IMG/VR virus record: IMGVR_UViG_3300022690_001247
Location: 1-53,331 of that record
Direction: 5' to 3' (one strand)
Length of the DNA stretch: 53,331 bases
Origin: a virus
Part shown: positions 20,760-29,214 of the stretch, piece by piece
How positions within the stretch are numbered: the stretch's first letter is position 1
Layout: the number at the start of each line of letters is the position of its first letter
Translations under genes and position numbers: made by a program
Notes under the pieces: model-generated
What the model was told of the DNA's origin: nothing
The model's input: the letters and a program-made list of their open reading frames with translations, nothing else
The model's database searches: none

Positions 20760-21278
20760 ATGAGTGATACCAGAGATTTAAAGAACAGGTTATTTCAAGC
20801 TCTAAGTATTAATGGTGATGGTAGTGGTATTATCGACGCTGTAGGGGACTTCCAATCTGGAACGACTGAATTTTTTATACAGCCACCAGCCGATGAAGTC
20901 TTTCATATCAGGAACTTTTTACTGTACCTTGTAGATAACAGTAACCTAAAACAGACAAAATATGGAGCAAATTTAACACTAACTAACGGGATTGATGTTA
21001 AAGTATCAGGTGACGATACTCCTCCTACAGTACTCAATCCGTTTCCTATTAAAGTAAATACAGATTGGGGAATATTTGTACCGGATATGACGACTATCGA
21101 TTTTGATGGTGGTGGATCTAAGGCACTCGTAGCTAAAAGAGACTTATCTGAAGATTCTGTTTTTACTTTGCAGGGAGCTAAAAGTGAAAGATTTTCTATT
21201 TGTTTAAGTGATAATTTTACAGGGTTAACACACCAGTTCTTTATAGTTTCTGGCAGGAAAGAAGTTATAAGCAATTAA
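20760..21278 (+). CDS. Putative virion protein, paralogue 1 (172 aa)
   Basis: A 172-residue beta-rich protein (MSDTRDLKNRLFQALSINGD). Motifs FFIQPPADEVFHIRNFLLYL and GAKSERFSICLSDNFTGLTH...FFIVSGRK match, in the same order, those of the next gene. The start at 20760 has GGAG 5 bases upstream and lies just past the hairpin. Its position before the protease and capsid genes suggests a head decoration or fibre protein, but no known family is recognised. Confidence 0.65.
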   Translation: MSDTRDLKNRLFQALSINGDGSGIIDAVGDFQSGTTEFFIQPPADEVFHIRNFLLYLVDNSNLKQTKYGANLTLTNGIDVKVSGDDTPPTVLNPFPIKVNTDWGIFVPDMTTIDFDGGGSKALVAKRDLSEDSVFTLQGAKSERFSICLSDNFTGLTHQFFIVSGRKEVISN

Positions 21279-21286
21279 GGGAATAT

Positions 21287-21862
21287 ATGGGAAGACCAAT
21301 AAACTATATAGATGCCCCTAGAGAGTTTTCACAACATTTAACTACTAGTGGTAGTCCTACTGGGTCATTTAATCAAGCTATTGACAATACAGGAATATCA
21401 ACGGAATTTAGAATAATCACGCCTAGTGACGAGATACTAGAAGTAAAAAGTATTACTTTAGAAATTATGAACGCTACAGGTGGTATTGTTAATGACGGGT
21501 ACATGAACTTGCCTTCCAGTGGTTTTGCAGGTGGCACGAGAATAAGTGGTCTAGTATCTAGGGCAACCCTTCCGTCTGGAACTAAAATACATTTATTTGG
21601 TGCATCTGATAACGTTGTGATATTGTCAGACTGGAAAAGATTCATGAATATTGAGATATTCAAAGAAGATGCGTCTGGTCCTAGTGTTGTATTAGGTCAA
21701 AGAGATTTTGATCCTCCAATATACTTAGACGGATCAAAAGGTGATATTATGAAATTTGTATTTTTTGAATATGATTTTAGCGGCTTTCTAAAACATGAAA
21801 TGTTTTTACGAGGTATTCGTTACAGTCTTAAAAATGAATTTTTACCTAATCCGATTTCTTAA
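21287..21862 (+). CDS. Putative virion protein, paralogue 2 (191 aa)
   Basis: A 191-residue beta-rich protein (MGRPINYIDAPREFSQHLTT). FRIITPSDEILEVKSITLEI and DGSKGDIMKFVFFEYDFSGF...HEMFLRGIRYSL align with paralogue 1, so the pair arose by duplication. AAGGGAATAT precedes the ATG. Probably a virion surface protein; the evidence is position and fold-like pattern only. Confidence 0.65.
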   Translation: MGRPINYIDAPREFSQHLTTSGSPTGSFNQAIDNTGISTEFRIITPSDEILEVKSITLEIMNATGGIVNDGYMNLPSSGFAGGTRISGLVSRATLPSGTKIHLFGASDNVVILSDWKRFMNIEIFKEDASGPSVVLGQRDFDPPIYLDGSKGDIMKFVFFEYDFSGFLKHEMFLRGIRYSLKNEFLPNPIS

Positions 21863-21878
21863 TACTTGAGATGATATA

Positions 21879-23042
21879 ATGGAAAAAATAATACGCTGGG
21901 ATACAATAACAATAGATAAATCCAGGTCTGTTAAAACTAGTGAAGGATTTATAAAAACTGATGCTGTAGTAACCAGAACAGGAATCTTTCTTTATTCTAA
22001 TAATGATGGGACTATAAGAAAAGAACTCAGGCATCCTGATGATGTTTTTAAATCTGATAGTTTGAAGACTATGGATAATATTCCGGTAACTTTAACTCAC
22101 CCCAAAGAAAGAGTAGTTACTTCAGATAATTCAAAAGATGTTTCAGTAGGATCTACTGGAGAAAATGCCAGGCCTGATGGGTTAGGTGTAAGGATGTCCT
22201 TAGTCATTAGGGACAAGAACGCTGTGGACTCTGTAGAATCTGGCAAAACTACTGAATTGTCATTAGGGTATAGTTTGAATTTAGATGAAACCCCTGGAGT
22301 ATATGAAAATCAAAATTTTGATGCTCGTCAAACAGATATAGAATATAATCATTTAGCTTTAGTTGAAAGGGGTAGGGCTGGAAATATTGCAAAGATAGTC
22401 TTGGATCGTAACGATGGATTTCAAGTTGATGAAGAACCTAAACCTAAACAAAAATCAAAACAGGAGAAAGATAAAATGCCTAACATTAACATAGATAATA
22501 TTAACTATGAGGCTGCTCAGGAAGTCATCAACTCACATAATAAGTTGAAGACCCAAGTTGATTCCCTTAAACCAGAATTAACTACAGCAAAAACAGCCAA
22601 TACGGAAATGCAAGCTAAACTAGATACTGCACTCGCAGAAGTCAAAACTCTTAAAGAAAAAAATAATGATGAGGAAATCAGGAAAGGTGTTGAGGCAAAA
22701 ATGTCTTTAATTGTTAAAGCTACTCCGTATCTCGATGAAGAAACCATTAAGAAGATTGATACTATGTCTAATAAAGAAATACAGATTGCAGCAATTAAAT
22801 CAGTTACTAAGGACGCTGTGTTAGATGAAAAAGACGATGTATATATAACAGCCAGGTTTGATGCCGTTGTTGAAATGGTTGATCCAAAAACCGATAGTAT
22901 GTCCAGTATTAGAAAGACTATCAATACTAAGTCGGATGACCCTAGAGATAAAAATCATGTTGATTCTAAGGATGCTCGTAAGAAATATATAGACAACCTT
23001 GTAGATCGTCATAAGACTGGTGTAAATAAAGGAGGCAAATAA
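21879..23042 (+). CDS. Prohead protease/scaffold fusion (DUF2213)
   Basis: A 387-residue protein. Residues 1-185 match DUF2213 proteases: HPDDVFKSDSLKTMDNIPVT (with TLTHP), ELSLGYSLNLDETPG and YNHLALVERGRAGN, where the His and Ser are likely catalytic. A Lys/Gln-rich hinge (EEPKPKQKSKQEKDK) leads to a scaffold-like coiled-coil C-terminal half (residues 210-270) and a charged tail. The protease matures the prohead and removes scaffold. A separate scaffold product probably starts at internal Met200. Confidence 0.82.
   Translation: MEKIIRWDTITIDKSRSVKTSEGFIKTDAVVTRTGIFLYSNNDGTIRKELRHPDDVFKSDSLKTMDNIPVTLTHPKERVVTSDNSKDVSVGSTGENARPDGLGVRMSLVIRDKNAVDSVESGKTTELSLGYSLNLDETPGVYENQNFDARQTDIEYNHLALVERGRAGNIAKIVLDRNDGFQVDEEPKPKQKSKQEKDKMPNINIDNINYEAAQEVINSHNKLKTQVDSLKPELTTAKTANTEMQAKLDTALAEVKTLKEKNNDEEIRKGVEAKMSLIVKATPYLDEETIKKIDTMSNKEIQIAAIKSVTKDAVLDEKDDVYITARFDAVVEMVDPKTDSMSSIRKTINTKSDDPRDKNHVDSKDARKKYIDNLVDRHKTGVNKGGK
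22476..23042 (+). CDS. Scaffold protein from an internal start (nested gene)
   Basis: Within the protease/scaffold gene an in-frame ATG at 22476 (MPNINIDNINYEAAQEVINS) is preceded by AGGAG with a 9-base spacing. This would release a 188-residue scaffold with the coiled coil VDSLKPELTTAKTANTEMQA. The arrangement is the same as lambda C/Nu3. The sequence shows the start site; actual use is inferred. Confidence 0.55.
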   Translation: MPNINIDNINYEAAQEVINSHNKLKTQVDSLKPELTTAKTANTEMQAKLDTALAEVKTLKEKNNDEEIRKGVEAKMSLIVKATPYLDEETIKKIDTMSNKEIQIAAIKSVTKDAVLDEKDDVYITARFDAVVEMVDPKTDSMSSIRKTINTKSDDPRDKNHVDSKDARKKYIDNLVDRHKTGVNKGGK

Positions 23043-23515
23043 TGTCACAAACATCTGTAAATAGGAATTTTGATCAAGCTTTTCCAGGGATGTTAGGTGA
23101 CATACGCCCTAATACTGTAGAAAGCTTTCTTGCAGAGGGTTCTGTAAGATTTGGTATAGGTCTGTCTGCTGGAACTGATGTTGATAGGCAGGTTATAGAG
23201 TCGGCATTGGTAGGAGATAAATTTAGAGGTATTGCACTACACCAACATGTTGAACAGGCTATTACTACAGGTGTTTCTCAGTATGATGACAAAGAGGCTG
23301 TGTCCGTACTTAGAAAAGGTACTGTGTGGATGCCGGTTGAGGACAGTCAAAAGGCTATAATAGCTGTAGATGACCCGGCATTTATAGAAGTTGTAATAGG
23401 GGCCCCGGAACGAGGTAAAGTTACTGGAGTATCTGCAAGTAACTTAGCAACTGGTGGTACTGTCAGAAAAGTAGATGTCGGTTTGGCTCTTGCTTTAATT
23501 GAAATTGATCTTTAA
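23042..23515 (+). CDS. Capsid cement/decoration protein (Gp24-like)
   Basis: A 157-residue protein like phage structural cement proteins: FDQAFPGMLGDIRPNTVESF at the start, FGIGLSAG, KFRGIALHQHV, DKEAVSVLRKGTVWMPVED, then a beta-rich end. Such proteins sit on the capsid surface and stabilise it. AAAGGAGG precedes the ATG, which overlaps the protease stop by one base. Its position directly before the major capsid gene is the normal one. Confidence 0.78.
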   Translation: MSQTSVNRNFDQAFPGMLGDIRPNTVESFLAEGSVRFGIGLSAGTDVDRQVIESALVGDKFRGIALHQHVEQAITTGVSQYDDKEAVSVLRKGTVWMPVEDSQKAIIAVDDPAFIEVVIGAPERGKVTGVSASNLATGGTVRKVDVGLALALIEIDL

Positions 23516-23541
23516 CACCCTAATAATGGAGAAAAAATAAA

Positions 23542-24486
23542 ATGCAATATTACAATTTAGATGCAAATGAATCAGAGTTCTTCCAAAGGGAATTAGAGTT
23601 CATCAAATCACAAACTTATGATATTTTATATCCTGAGTTGAAAGCAACACTTCTGATTCCAGTGTCCACAGAGGCTGGCGCAGGTGCAACCACTATCACA
23701 TATCGTCAATTTGACGGTGTTGGTATTATGAAAATTATAGCTAACTATGCTGATGATTTACCCAGAGCAGATGTAAAAGGAAAAGAGTTTTCAAGTATTG
23801 TGCAAACACTTGGTGGTTCTTATGGTTTTAATGTACTGGAAGTTCGCCAGGCTGCTATGGCTGGAAGGCCATTAAATGCACGTAGAGCTTCTACTGTGGC
23901 TAGAGCAAACGAGCAGAAGGTAAATAGTATTGCCTGGTTTGGTGATGCTACTTCTGGATTATTAGGTATGTTAGATCAGCCCAATGTACCCGCTGCTACA
24001 GTTCAAACCGGGGCAACTTCTGGAAATGTTACGTGGGGAGGTGGATCACCTAAAAATCCTGATGAGATTATCAAGGACTTATGTGATGTTATAGATGATG
24101 TAAGGGAATTGACACAAGGTATTGAAAACCCGAATACTGTTTTGATACCTATCGCTCAAAATTCACTTATATCATGTACACCAAGAAGCACAACTTCCGA
24201 CACTACTATTAAACAATTTTTTATGAACAATAGACCTGGTGTGGAAATTGTAGAAGTAGTGGAGTTAAAAGACGTTGACCCGCTGCCTTCTGGCGGAGGT
24301 GCTCCAAAGGATGTAATGATTGCTTATGATAAAAGTCCTGATAAATTGACTTTAGAAATTCCTTCTCCTTTTGAACAATTCCCTCCACAAGAAAGAGGTT
24401 TGGAATTTATAGTCCCAGCGATGAGTAGAATAGGTGGAGTAATAGTTTATTACCCTTTATCAATAAACATAGTTGAAGGCATTTAA
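23542..24486 (+). CDS. Major capsid protein (DUF2184-like, HK97 fold)
   Basis: A 314-residue protein of the DUF2184 family. Landmarks are MQYYNLDANESEFFQRELEF, YPELKATLLIPVSTEAGAGA (E-loop/N-arm region), MKIIANYADDLPRADVKGKE, GGSYGFNVLEVRQAAMAGRP, VNSIAWFGD and LISCTPRSTTSDTTIKQFFM. It builds the icosahedral shell. GGAG precedes the ATG. The length is usual for the family. Confidence 0.88.
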   Translation: MQYYNLDANESEFFQRELEFIKSQTYDILYPELKATLLIPVSTEAGAGATTITYRQFDGVGIMKIIANYADDLPRADVKGKEFSSIVQTLGGSYGFNVLEVRQAAMAGRPLNARRASTVARANEQKVNSIAWFGDATSGLLGMLDQPNVPAATVQTGATSGNVTWGGGSPKNPDEIIKDLCDVIDDVRELTQGIENPNTVLIPIAQNSLISCTPRSTTSDTTIKQFFMNNRPGVEIVEVVELKDVDPLPSGGGAPKDVMIAYDKSPDKLTLEIPSPFEQFPPQERGLEFIVPAMSRIGGVIVYYPLSINIVEGI

Positions 24487-24563
24487 AATCTTCGTTGGTT
24501 TCTTCGCTGGTATACCGAAGTGCCGAACGTATACTTTAAATCACTAAATGGAGATGTATTCTT

Positions 24564-24965
24564 ATGTTACTAGAAAATACTAAAACAAAAATACTGAAAA
24601 TTGAACATATAAGATTTATGCCAGGTATGCAGAGAATTGATGGTAGCACTACAGTACTTATACCAACATCTAAAGGTGAGTCTGCCAAAAGAGGTCCCTT
24701 ACAAGACCACCCACAGTTCAAGGATTTTTTGTCAGCAGGTGTTTTTAAAGTAATTACTAAAAAAGCAGGTGGAACAGGTAGACCTACTGGAGATCCTGCT
24801 AAAATGGGGAGTAAAGAAGCCATTGAAGTTATTGAAGAGATGTTTTCTATTGCAGCATTGAATAAACTCATAGAAAATGAAAAGAAAAAACCAAATCCTA
24901 GGACAGATGTTATAACTGCTGCTGATAAACAGATTTCAGTCCTTAATGCCTCTGATGATGACTAA
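24564..24965 (+). CDS. Hypothetical head/neck protein (133 aa)
   Basis: A 133-residue protein (MLLENTKTKILKIEHIRFMP). The N-terminal half is beta-rich, and the C-terminal half (GSKEAIEVIEEMFSIAALNK) is helical and charged. It lies between the capsid and connector genes, where head-completion proteins occur. GGAG is at a suitable distance. No specific family is recognised. Confidence 0.6.
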   Translation: MLLENTKTKILKIEHIRFMPGMQRIDGSTTVLIPTSKGESAKRGPLQDHPQFKDFLSAGVFKVITKKAGGTGRPTGDPAKMGSKEAIEVIEEMFSIAALNKLIENEKKKPNPRTDVITAADKQISVLNASDDD

Positions 24966-25360
24966 TGCCTATATCCACTGCAATAGAAATTATAGGTGTT
25001 AAAGCTCCTGATATTCCACAAGATGCTAGACTCACTGATTTTGTTGATTTAGCAAAACTTATAGTAGCTGAGGCTCCTCTTGGAGCTAAGTTTCAATATG
25101 CTTTAGCTTTACTAGTACTTCATTGGATGAAGCTGGCTGATATGTCCAGTGGTCCGACTGGTGAGGTGGATGGTACTATGGGGATTTCTGGAGGTATCCG
25201 AAGAAAGAAGGAAGGTATGGTTGAGTTGGAATTCAATCGTTCTGAGAGTCTTGTAGGATCAAAGGCTTCTGAAAGGTATTATGGTCAAACAGTATTTGGT
25301 TTTGAATTTTATCAATTGTGGCAGCATTGTTTTATAGGTCCCATGAATAGGTTCACCTAA
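24965..25360 (+). CDS. Head-tail adaptor (DUF4054-like)
   Basis: A 131-residue protein resembling DUF4054 adaptors: helical N terminus, ALALLVLHWMKLADMSSGPT, GGIRRKKEGMVELEF, then SERYYGQTVFGFEFYQLWQH. This family forms the first connector ring under the portal. It overlaps the upstream stop by one base (TAATG). Confidence 0.75.
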   Translation: MPISTAIEIIGVKAPDIPQDARLTDFVDLAKLIVAEAPLGAKFQYALALLVLHWMKLADMSSGPTGEVDGTMGISGGIRRKKEGMVELEFNRSESLVGSKASERYYGQTVFGFEFYQLWQHCFIGPMNRFT

Positions 25361-25851
25361 TGGCCAGAGTTAAAATAATAGATAAGGATTTAGGGTGGAC
25401 CTCTGTAAAACAGAATTTAAGACTTTTGAATAATAGTTTTGTAAAAGTTGGTATAGTTCAGTCATCGCTTGGGAAACAAAGACCTTCAAAAGGTAGACCG
25501 GTACATACGTCAAAAGAGTTATCTACATTCCCTTCTGATCATGAATTTGGAAATAGACTTAAGAAAATACCAGAACGATCCTGGCTTAGATCTACTTTTG
25601 ATGAGAAAAAATCAGAGATGAGCAGTTTTATAGAAAAAGAATGGACTAATTTTGTAGGTATAAGTCCAAAAAGTTCTCTAAATAAAGTAGGTAAAAAATT
25701 TTCAAGGTTTGTAAAAAATAAAATAAGAGATATAAAATTCCCACCAAATACACCAGACACTATAGCCATTAAAGGCTTTGACGACCCGTTAATAGATACT
25801 AAAAATTTTATGAGGTCTATAGATCATACAGTTGTTTTGAGGAGAGGATAA
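25360..25851 (+). CDS. Neck/tail-completion protein (gp10-like)
   Basis: A 163-residue basic protein. VKVGIVQSSLG, then HEFGNRLKKIPERSWLRSTF, is the signature of phage virion morphogenesis proteins of the HK97 gp10 type (HEFG....IP.R..LR). The C-terminal PDTIAIKGFDDPLIDTKNFM also matches (G...PLIDTG.....). It probably completes the neck or the upper tail. Confidence 0.7.
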   Translation: MARVKIIDKDLGWTSVKQNLRLLNNSFVKVGIVQSSLGKQRPSKGRPVHTSKELSTFPSDHEFGNRLKKIPERSWLRSTFDEKKSEMSSFIEKEWTNFVGISPKSSLNKVGKKFSRFVKNKIRDIKFPPNTPDTIAIKGFDDPLIDTKNFMRSIDHTVVLRRG

Positions 25852-25852
25852 T

Positions 25853-26200
25853 ATGGTATTTCCTTGTTTTAATCAATCCTTGACAGGTACCAGGTTTGCT
25901 TCTCCAGTGATTGTAAAAGGAAAAATAAGTGGTCTAGGATCTGAAACACCTTTAAGTTTTAAAGGTAGTGTCCATCCTGTACGAGGTCATGAACTAAAAT
26001 CTCTTCCTGAAGGTAGACGTGAAAACGTAACTAAAAAAATACTTACAACATTTGCGTTACAAGGTATTGATGAAAATGCAAAAACCAATCCAGATAGGGT
26101 AGATCTTGAGGATGGTAAGTATGAAGTTGTTCATGTAACGGATTGGGGAAACAATATCATCAACCACAATGAAGTTTTTTTGTCCAGGGTAAACCAATGA
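25853..26200 (+). CDS. Head-closure-like protein (115 aa)
   Basis: A 115-residue beta-rich protein (MVFPCFNQSLTGTRFASPVI). The pattern LKSLPEGRRENVTKKILTTF ... PDRVDLEDGKYEVVHVTDWG is typical of small neck proteins that contain LPEG.R and Y.V....DW. It lies exactly where head-closure or stopper proteins occur. The exact family is uncertain. Confidence 0.65.
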   Translation: MVFPCFNQSLTGTRFASPVIVKGKISGLGSETPLSFKGSVHPVRGHELKSLPEGRRENVTKKILTTFALQGIDENAKTNPDRVDLEDGKYEVVHVTDWGNNIINHNEVFLSRVNQ

Positions 26201-26769
26201 GTATCCAAGATCTGAATGCTATTCAGGAGGCTCTTTATGATTGGGCTACTAGTGTAGTTCCTACATTTTCTTTTGTGTGGGCTGACCAGAATATCCCTTT
26301 TGCCAATACTTCATCTGGTGATCCTGTTTCTCCAGTGGAGCCGTCATTTGTCTTAAGGATAGGGGCTATAACTAAAGTACATGAGGACTATTTACATTTA
26401 CCTACTGATGCTTCTACCTTAGTCGATATTGAAGGCACCAGAGATTTTATACTTGGTCTTCAGGGATTTGGTCCAGGATCTATACAACAATTAGAAAATT
26501 TACGAAGTTCATTAGCCAGACCAAGTATAAAGGATACCTTATTCACGTCTGATATAATTGTAAGAGATACAAATGTTCCGATTACTAATGTATCTGGTTT
26601 AGATGATTCTGAAATGGAAGAACGAGGAAGTGTAGATATAGGTATGAGGACTGACTCAGTAATTACAAATGAGGATGTCGGTAAAATATTGATAGTAAAT
26701 GCTGTAGGTACATACAAGAAACCTGATGGCAGTGAAGTAATAAGTAATGTAAATGTCACAACAACTTAG
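26197..26769 (+). CDS. Tail terminator (LIC_12616-like neck protein)
   Basis: A 190-residue protein. FVWADQNIPFANTSSGDPVS, PSFVLRIGAI, LGLQGFGPGSIQQLENLRSS and DSEMEERGSVDIGMR match the phage neck terminator family named after LIC_12616. It caps the tail tube and sheath before head joining. It overlaps the upstream gene by 4 bases. Confidence 0.75.
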   Translation: MSIQDLNAIQEALYDWATSVVPTFSFVWADQNIPFANTSSGDPVSPVEPSFVLRIGAITKVHEDYLHLPTDASTLVDIEGTRDFILGLQGFGPGSIQQLENLRSSLARPSIKDTLFTSDIIVRDTNVPITNVSGLDDSEMEERGSVDIGMRTDSVITNEDVGKILIVNAVGTYKKPDGSEVISNVNVTTT

Positions 26770-26781
26770 GAGGATGATTAG

Positions 26782-28089
26782 ATGTCTACTACAGATGGAA
26801 TAGTTACTGTCAATATATCGACTGCTGGTCCTAGTATCAGCCGTGTCGGTTTCAGTACTATAAATGTTTTTGGAACGAATAAAGCCTTTTCAACATTATC
26901 AAAGAGGTTTGCTAACAATACAGAAGTCTTGTCTTTATTTCTTTCGACTGACCCTGAAGCTATTGCTGCTTCTGATATTTTTGCACAGAATCCTACAGTT
27001 CCGGATATACTTATTTCTAGAAGGGCTACTTCTGATGTAACTACTATTACAGTAAAAACCCCTGCTATAGATAATATAGATTATACATGTACTATAGACG
27101 GAACTGTTTTTACATTTAATTCTGGAGGAAGTGCTACAGAAGATACAATTGCAGTCGGTCTTGTAGCAGCTATTGAAGCCGGTAGTGGAGTTGTAACTGC
27201 TTCTGGTGCTGCTAGTCCATATACATTGACTGCTGATGCCAGTGGTGTAGCGTACTCAGTTAAAGTTGACGCAAACCAATCATCGGCTTTTACAACTATT
27301 GACACAAATGCAAATGACCTGGCAAATATTGATGAAGAAGATGATGACTGGTACGGTCTGGTTGCCACAAGTAGGGTAGAGCAGGATCAGTTAGATGTAG
27401 CTTCTTGGGTTGAAGGTGAGTTGAAATTTTTTGCCACCGCAAGTGATGACACTGATATACCTGATACTACAGATGCAGCCGACACAACTACACTTGCTGC
27501 TCAGTTTAAAGCTTTATCTTATCGAAGGACAGAACTTATATACCATACAAAAGCTTCAACGGAGTTTATCGATGCGGCGAATCTTGGTAAAATATTGCCT
27601 CTTGATCCTGGTTCATATACTAAGAAGTTTAAAAATCTTGCTAGTGTTACGGTAGATAAGTTATCAACTTCTCAAAAGACCAACATAACTGCTAAAAATG
27701 CAAATCATTATACAACTGTCGCAGGATTAAATATTCTTAGAGAAGGTGTCGTTTCAGTAGGGGAGTTTATAGATGTGATAATATTTGTAGACTGGTTACA
27801 AGTAAGAATGGAAGAAAGAATATTTGTAACACTTACTAACACACCCAAAGTTCCATTTACCGATCCAGGTATTGCTGCGATAGAAGCTGATATAGTTGCC
27901 CAATTACAGGACGGTGTTGCAGTAGGTGGACTTGCAGCAGACCCCCCATTTACGGTAACCGTGCCTCTTGCTGCTGATATAAGTGCTGTGGATAAAGCTG
28001 CCAGGATACTTAATATACCTGATGCCTTCCAGGGGACATTGGCCGGGGCCATTCATTTTGTAACTATTAACGGAAATCTAGTAAAATAA
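26782..28089 (+). CDS. Tail sheath protein (DUF3383)
   Basis: A 435-residue protein of the DUF3383 sheath family: N-terminal SISRVGFSTINVFGTNKAFS, LSLFLSTDPEAIAASDIFAQ, then the DDDWYGLVATSRVEQDQLDV domain core and AKNANHYTTVAGLNILREGV in the C-terminal conserved part. It forms the contractile sheath, so the virion is a myovirus. AGGAGG precedes the ATG. Confidence 0.9.
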   Translation: MSTTDGIVTVNISTAGPSISRVGFSTINVFGTNKAFSTLSKRFANNTEVLSLFLSTDPEAIAASDIFAQNPTVPDILISRRATSDVTTITVKTPAIDNIDYTCTIDGTVFTFNSGGSATEDTIAVGLVAAIEAGSGVVTASGAASPYTLTADASGVAYSVKVDANQSSAFTTIDTNANDLANIDEEDDDWYGLVATSRVEQDQLDVASWVEGELKFFATASDDTDIPDTTDAADTTTLAAQFKALSYRRTELIYHTKASTEFIDAANLGKILPLDPGSYTKKFKNLASVTVDKLSTSQKTNITAKNANHYTTVAGLNILREGVVSVGEFIDVIIFVDWLQVRMEERIFVTLTNTPKVPFTDPGIAAIEADIVAQLQDGVAVGGLAADPPFTVTVPLAADISAVDKAARILNIPDAFQGTLAGAIHFVTINGNLVK

Positions 28090-28102
28090 AAGGAGGCTAT
28101 TT

Positions 28103-28534
28103 ATGCCAGTGCGAACATTTGATCCGGGAAAATTTATTATAACTGTAGCTGGTCTTCCAATAAATGGATTTGCAGACGGCACCTTTATAACAATAGAAAG
28201 GGAAACAGATACATTTTCTAAAGAAATAGGTGCTGATGGTGTTGTTTCCAGGGTTGCAATGAATGATAAATCAGCATTGTTAACTCTAACATTATCTCAA
28301 ACGTCACCAAGCAATGACGCCTTATCTATTCTTCATAACGTCGATGAATTGACCGCTAAAGGTGTGGTTGCTATTGCTGTAAAGGATATAACTGGACGGT
28401 CTACTTATATTTCTGGAAGTGGATGGATAAAAAAACCAGCAGGATTCGAAGGATCTAAAGAACTTACTACAAGAGAATGGGTTCTTGATATGGCTGAAAC
28501 TATATGGTTTACCGGAGGTAACGGAGAAATATAA
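28103..28534 (+). CDS. Tail tube protein (DUF3277/KPP10-like)
   Basis: A 143-residue protein. FDPGKFIITVAGLPINGFAD, GTFITIERETDTFSKEIGAD, SRVAMNDKSALLTLTLSQTS and EWVLDMAE match the DUF3277 tube family. It forms the inner tail tube. It directly follows the sheath gene, as expected, with AAAGGAGG upstream. Confidence 0.87.
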   Translation: MPVRTFDPGKFIITVAGLPINGFADGTFITIERETDTFSKEIGADGVVSRVAMNDKSALLTLTLSQTSPSNDALSILHNVDELTAKGVVAIAVKDITGRSTYISGSGWIKKPAGFEGSKELTTREWVLDMAETIWFTGGNGEI

Positions 28535-28573
28535 ATATAATGAAAATTCAAAAACCAACGAAGGAGATACTTT

Positions 28574-29050
28574 ATGTCATTAGAACCAGAGGAAAAAGTA
28601 ATTGACGGGGTTACTGTTCAAGTGGTCCCTTTTGCCGCATGGACGGCTTTTAGATTAAAGGCCGAACTTATAGGTTTAGTAGGACCTACACTCATAAAAG
28701 GTATATCTGGGTTAGTGGGATCAAAAGAAGATTCTTCTATTTCTATAATGGATAAAAATATTAATTTAGATAAATTAGGTGAAGCATTTATTGACTTATT
28801 AAATACATTAACTCCAGAGAAAATGGAATATATTACAAAAAAAATATTAGCTTTTACCAGGGTTGAGGGTAAGGATATATCAACCGAAGTTGTTTTTAAT
28901 GATGTATTTGCTAAGAAAATGGACTTAATATACAAAGTTTTATGGTATGCATTGGAGGTGAATTATAAATCTTTTTTGGGACTACTAGGTACTGGAAAGG
29001 AACTCATCCAAAGCAAAATGGAAATGAGTCCAGTGTCTTCAAACAGTTAG
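28574..29050 (+). CDS. Tail assembly chaperone, short form
   Basis: A 158-residue protein (MSLEPEEKVIDGVTVQVVPF) between the tube and tape-measure genes, the position of gpG-type chaperones. It wraps tape measure during tail assembly. The reading frame closes at 29050, but the -1 frame stays open from upstream of the slippery T TTT TTG at 28972-28978 to 29214 and encodes a plausible extension. AAGGAG precedes the ATG. Confidence 0.78.
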   Translation: MSLEPEEKVIDGVTVQVVPFAAWTAFRLKAELIGLVGPTLIKGISGLVGSKEDSSISIMDKNINLDKLGEAFIDLLNTLTPEKMEYITKKILAFTRVEGKDISTEVVFNDVFAKKMDLIYKVLWYALEVNYKSFLGLLGTGKELIQSKMEMSPVSSNS

Positions 29051-29214
29051 ATAAGTCTGTACAAGAGGAATATTTTTTATGGAGAGTAATATTGGAAGAT
29101 GTATTTACATACCATGACTTACATACAATCGCATCATTGGATGATGTATTTCGAGCAACTGCTGTGCTTGATATGCACAATGCTGTCAAACCTGGAAAGA
29201 GTCAGAATGTATGA
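28972..29214 (+). CDS. Tail assembly chaperone, -1 frameshift extension
   Basis: This open frame has no usable start and overlaps the chaperone in -1. It encodes FKQLDKSVQEEYFLWRVILE, then DVFTYHDLHTIASLDDVFRA and TAVLDMHNAV, the W..Y/E...L.D...A...LDM style of gpT-type extensions. Candidate slip sites are T TTT TTG (28972-28978), a proper X XXY YYZ heptamer, and T GGA AAG (28993-28999), close to lambda's GGGAAAG. The product from 28574 would be about 213 residues. The stop overlaps the ATG of the next gene. Confidence 0.65.
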   Translation, partial: FFGTTRYWKGTHPKQNGNESSVFKQLDKSVQEEYFLWRVILEDVFTYHDLHTIASLDDVFRATAVLDMHNAVKPGKSQNV

